Assembly: GCF_016889805.1 (NCBI RefSeq)
Contig: NZ_CP069535.1
Coordinates: forward strand, 1,302,001-1,366,000
Length of the DNA: 64,000 bases
Direction of reading: 5' to 3'
Source of the DNA: Rhodanobacter sp. FDAARGOS 1247
GTDB lineage: Bacteria; Pseudomonadota; Gammaproteobacteria; Xanthomonadales; Rhodanobacteraceae
The position numbers were made by a program, and so were the translations under genes. Every line of letters begins with the position of its first letter. Within the stretch, counting starts at the first letter, position 1. A model generated the notes under the pieces. The model was given only the letters and a program-made list of their open reading frames with translations. It was not told the DNA's origin and ran no database searches. This document shows positions 61,994-64,000 of this stretch, piece by piece.

Positions 61994-63298
61994 ATGACCC
62001 AGCCCCTCTGGCAAAAATCCAATATCCGCATCGACGCGAAGATCATGAAGTTCCTCGCTGGCGACGACGTGATCCTCGACCGCGAGTTCTTCCTGCACGA
62101 CATCACCGCCAGCAAGGCGCACGTCGAAGGCCTGGCCAACATCGGCGTGGTCAGCGCCGACGAGGCCGCGGCGCTGAAGTGCGAGCTGGATGCGCTGGCT
62201 GCGGATTTCAGCGGCGGCGCCTTCGTGCTGGACGAGCGTTACGAAGACGGCCATTCGGCGATCGAGGCACGCCTCACCGAGCGCCTGGGCGACGCCGGTC
62301 GCCGCGTGCACACCGGCCGCAGCCGCAACGACCAGATCCTGGTCGCCACGCGGCTGTGGCTGAAGGACAAGCTGGTCGCGCTGGAAAACCATTGCCGCGC
62401 CATCGCTGAGGTCTGCCTCGATCGCGCCGCGCAACCGGCCGTGCCGTTGCCGGGTTACACCCACCTGCAGCGCGCGGTGGTGTCGTCCACCGCGATGTGG
62501 TTTGCCGGCTTCGCCGAAGGCTTCATCGACAATGCCCTGCGCGCCCGGCAGACACTGGCGCTGATCGATGCCAACCCGCTGGGTACCGCCGCGGGTTACG
62601 GCGTGAACCTGAAGCTCGACCGTGAACACACCACGCAGGCGCTGGGCTTCGCCCGCATGCAGGTCAGCCCGATCTACACCCAGTTGTCGCGCGGCAAGTT
62701 CGAGATGGCGGTGCTGGAGGCGATCGGCGGCGCGCTGCTCGATCTGCGCCGGCTGGCCTGGGACCTGTCGCTGTTCACCACCGCCGAATTCAACTTCGTG
62801 CAGCTGCCGTCCGAGTACACCACCGGCAGCTCGATCATGCCGAACAAGCGCAACCCCGACGTGATCGAGCTGCTGCGCGCCAGCTACGCCAGCGTGGCTG
62901 CCGCGCGCACCGAGATCGAGCAGCTGCTGTCGCTGCCCTCCGGCTACCAGCGCGACCTGCAGTTCTCCAAGGGTTCGATTTTCCACGGCGTGCGCCACGG
63001 CCTGATGGCGCTGGAACTGGTGCCTGACTTGCTGGCGCGATTCGCCTGGAACGAAGCGGCCATGCGCGCGGCGATCGAACCGGCGATGTACGCCACCGAC
63101 GTGGCGATCGAGCAGGCCGCCGCCGGCGTGCCGTTCCGCGACGCGTATCGCGCCGCGGCGGAGTCGGCTGTATCAGCCGGCGAAGGACGTACACCGGAAA
63201 GCAGCCTGGCGCAGCGCGTGTCACCTGGTGCGGCCGCCGATCTTCGGCTGGACGAACTGGCCGCGCGACTCGCCGCGATTGCGCGCGTGGCAGACTGA
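61994..63298 (+). CDS. argH: Argininosuccinate lyase
   Basis: A 434-residue fumarase/aspartase-superfamily lyase releasing arginine and fumarate. [20 protein letters not shown] near 85, [18 protein letters not shown] near 105, [19 protein letters not shown] near 148, and the signature [19 protein letters not shown] near 280 (catalytic loop). Length close to family norms (about 450). ATG 61994 gives MTQPLWQKS; a longer frame starting at 61886 runs through the repeat and is unlikely. Last gene of the arginine run. Confidence 0.96.
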   Translation: MTQPLWQKSNIRIDAKIMKFLAGDDVILDREFFLHDITASKAHVEGLANIGVVSADEAAALKCELDALAADFSGGAFVLDERYEDGHSAIEARLTERLGDAGRRVHTGRSRNDQILVATRLWLKDKLVALENHCRAIAEVCLDRAAQPAVPLPGYTHLQRAVVSSTAMWFAGFAEGFIDNALRARQTLALIDANPLGTAAGYGVNLKLDREHTTQALGFARMQVSPIYTQLSRGKFEMAVLEAIGGALLDLRRLAWDLSLFTTAEFNFVQLPSEYTTGSSIMPNKRNPDVIELLRASYASVAAARTEIEQLLSLPSGYQRDLQFSKGSIFHGVRHGLMALELVPDLLARFAWNEAAMRAAIEPAMYATDVAIEQAAAGVPFRDAYRAAAESAVSAGEGRTPESSLAQRVSPGAAADLRLDELAARLAAIARVAD

Positions 63299-63313
63299 GG
63301 CGACACTCGATCC

Positions 63314-64000
63314 ATGTCACGTCAGCACCCATCCAACAACTTCGACGCGGTGCGGTTGGTGGCTGCATCCACGGTGCTCTGTGCGCATCAGGCCGCATTG
63401 AGCGGGCGTCCGGAACCTCAGCCGTTTGGACTGCTGACGCTGGGCACCATGGGCGTCCTCGTGTTTTTCGCGGTCAGTGGCTACCTGGTGGCGCAAAGCT
63501 GGGACCGGGACCCGCATGTCCTGCGTTTCGCCGCCAAGCGTTTCCTGAGGGTATGGCCGGGGTTGGCCGTGGTCACGGTCGTCGCGGCACTGGTGCTGGG
63601 ACCTTTGGTCACGCAGACCCCTCTGGGTGACTACTTTCGCTCACCGGTCACCTGGGACTATTTTTCCCAGCTGTATTTTGGCATTCGCCTGTTCTTGCCT
63701 GGAGTATTCGAGCACGTATCGTTTCCGGGGGTGAATGGCTCGCTGTGGACCATTCCGATCGAAGTGCGCTGGTACGGCATTCTCATGCTGGCCGGACTGT
63801 GCGGTCTGCTGCGTCCCCGTTTTCGCTACCTGCTGCTGTTGCTGATCATCGGATATGCGGCTTACATCTTCTTGGTCTTCGACGTCCAGCACAATCCCCA
63901 GGCACGGTTCCTTCGGCCGGATTTTGGCTGCGAGTACGGCAGTTACTTCTGCTACGGCGTGCTGCTCTACCACTTCCGCGACATTTGGCGCAAACGCGGC
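63314..64000 (+). CDS. Acyltransferase-3 family membrane protein (partial)
   Basis: The frame from ATG 63314 stays open to the window edge (229 codons shown). It starts MSRQHPSNNFDAVRLVAAST, then VFFAVSGYLVAQSW near residue 50 and a VNGSLWTIPIEVRWYG segment near 140. These match the acyltransferase-3 (OafA/YrhL) family, which acetylates sugars of lipopolysaccharide or other glycans. The catalytic His in TVLCAHQAALSG (near residue 25) is present. Several membrane segments follow. The base composition is somewhat less GC-rich than the arginine genes. The C-terminus is outside the window. Confidence 0.85.
   Translation, partial: MSRQHPSNNFDAVRLVAASTVLCAHQAALSGRPEPQPFGLLTLGTMGVLVFFAVSGYLVAQSWDRDPHVLRFAAKRFLRVWPGLAVVTVVAALVLGPLVTQTPLGDYFRSPVTWDYFSQLYFGIRLFLPGVFEHVSFPGVNGSLWTIPIEVRWYGILMLAGLCGLLRPRFRYLLLLLIIGYAAYIFLVFDVQHNPQARFLRPDFGCEYGSYFCYGVLLYHFRDIWRKRG

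Overview
The window is a gene-dense, GC-rich piece of a gammaproteobacterial chromosome that looks like Xanthomonadales, most likely Rhodanobacteraceae (Rhodanobacter/Dyella/Luteibacter type). This is inferred from gene content. The arginine genes are of the Xanthomonas kind (N-acetylornithine carbamoyltransferase, acetylcitrulline deacetylase, fused N-acetylglutamate kinase/synthase). There is a FimX-like type IV pilus regulator, and DksA lacks most of its zinc ligands. I see no tRNA, rRNA, CRISPR array, integrase, transposase or prophage gene.

Layout. 1-5.4 kb: rsfS end, rlmH, maf and assorted small enzymes and membrane proteins. 5.5-8.3 kb: an ECF sigma/ZAS anti-sigma pair divergent from a Tat metallophosphoesterase and a cupredoxin, with near-identical promoters facing both ways. 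8.3-17.6 kb: TPR-sulfotransferase, two DEAD-box helicases (DeaD, RhlE), FghA, and an accessory cluster at 12.1-14.5 kb (M50 peptidase, a 49-residue Cys/Trp-containing peptide, two exported proteins of unknown function) that looks like a ribosomal-peptide-type locus. 17.7-24.3 kb: MFS carrier, SlyD, an NlpC/P60 lipoprotein with a hairpin over its ribosome-binding site, a BlaI/M56 regulator pair with a large operator, an exported protein of unknown function, and HutG. 24.4-30.4 kb (minus strand): asnS, then a lipoprotein, a small membrane protein, an SDR, and the ATGA-coupled set aldehyde dehydrogenase - carbonic anhydrase - 2-aminomuconate-deaminase-like RidA protein, resembling the lower kynurenine/aminomuconate route.

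30.5-41.2 kb is core information processing: IscA/ErpA-type protein, rpsF-rpsR-rplI with an S6:S18-type leader, dnaB, alr, radA, a CcsA-like membrane protein, ffh, and rpsP-rimM-trmD-rplS. 41.2-54.7 kb: fimX-like gene, epmB/efp divergent pair, mtaD-like/yciI/ubiG/HAD phosphatase/phytoene-synthase-like run, folE2, yidD, dksA with a histone-H1-like N-terminus, sufE, cysS and a glycine-zipper protein. 54.8-63.3 kb is the arginine cluster, argF'-paiB-osmC-argG-argE-argAB-argC-argH, preceded by a short ORF with clustered Arg codons and mutually exclusive hairpins: an apparent arginine attenuator. The window ends inside an acyltransferase-3 gene.

Three dispersed repeat families occupy intergenic space: CCTCCCCTGC/GCAGGGGAGG palindromes, long inverted repeats with simple-sequence arms (GGGAATG- or GAGTGAG-like), and one REP-like element. 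The observations most worth following are the arginine attenuator, the mirrored ECF promoters, the M50/small-peptide cluster, the hairpin over the nlpC start, and the repeat families.
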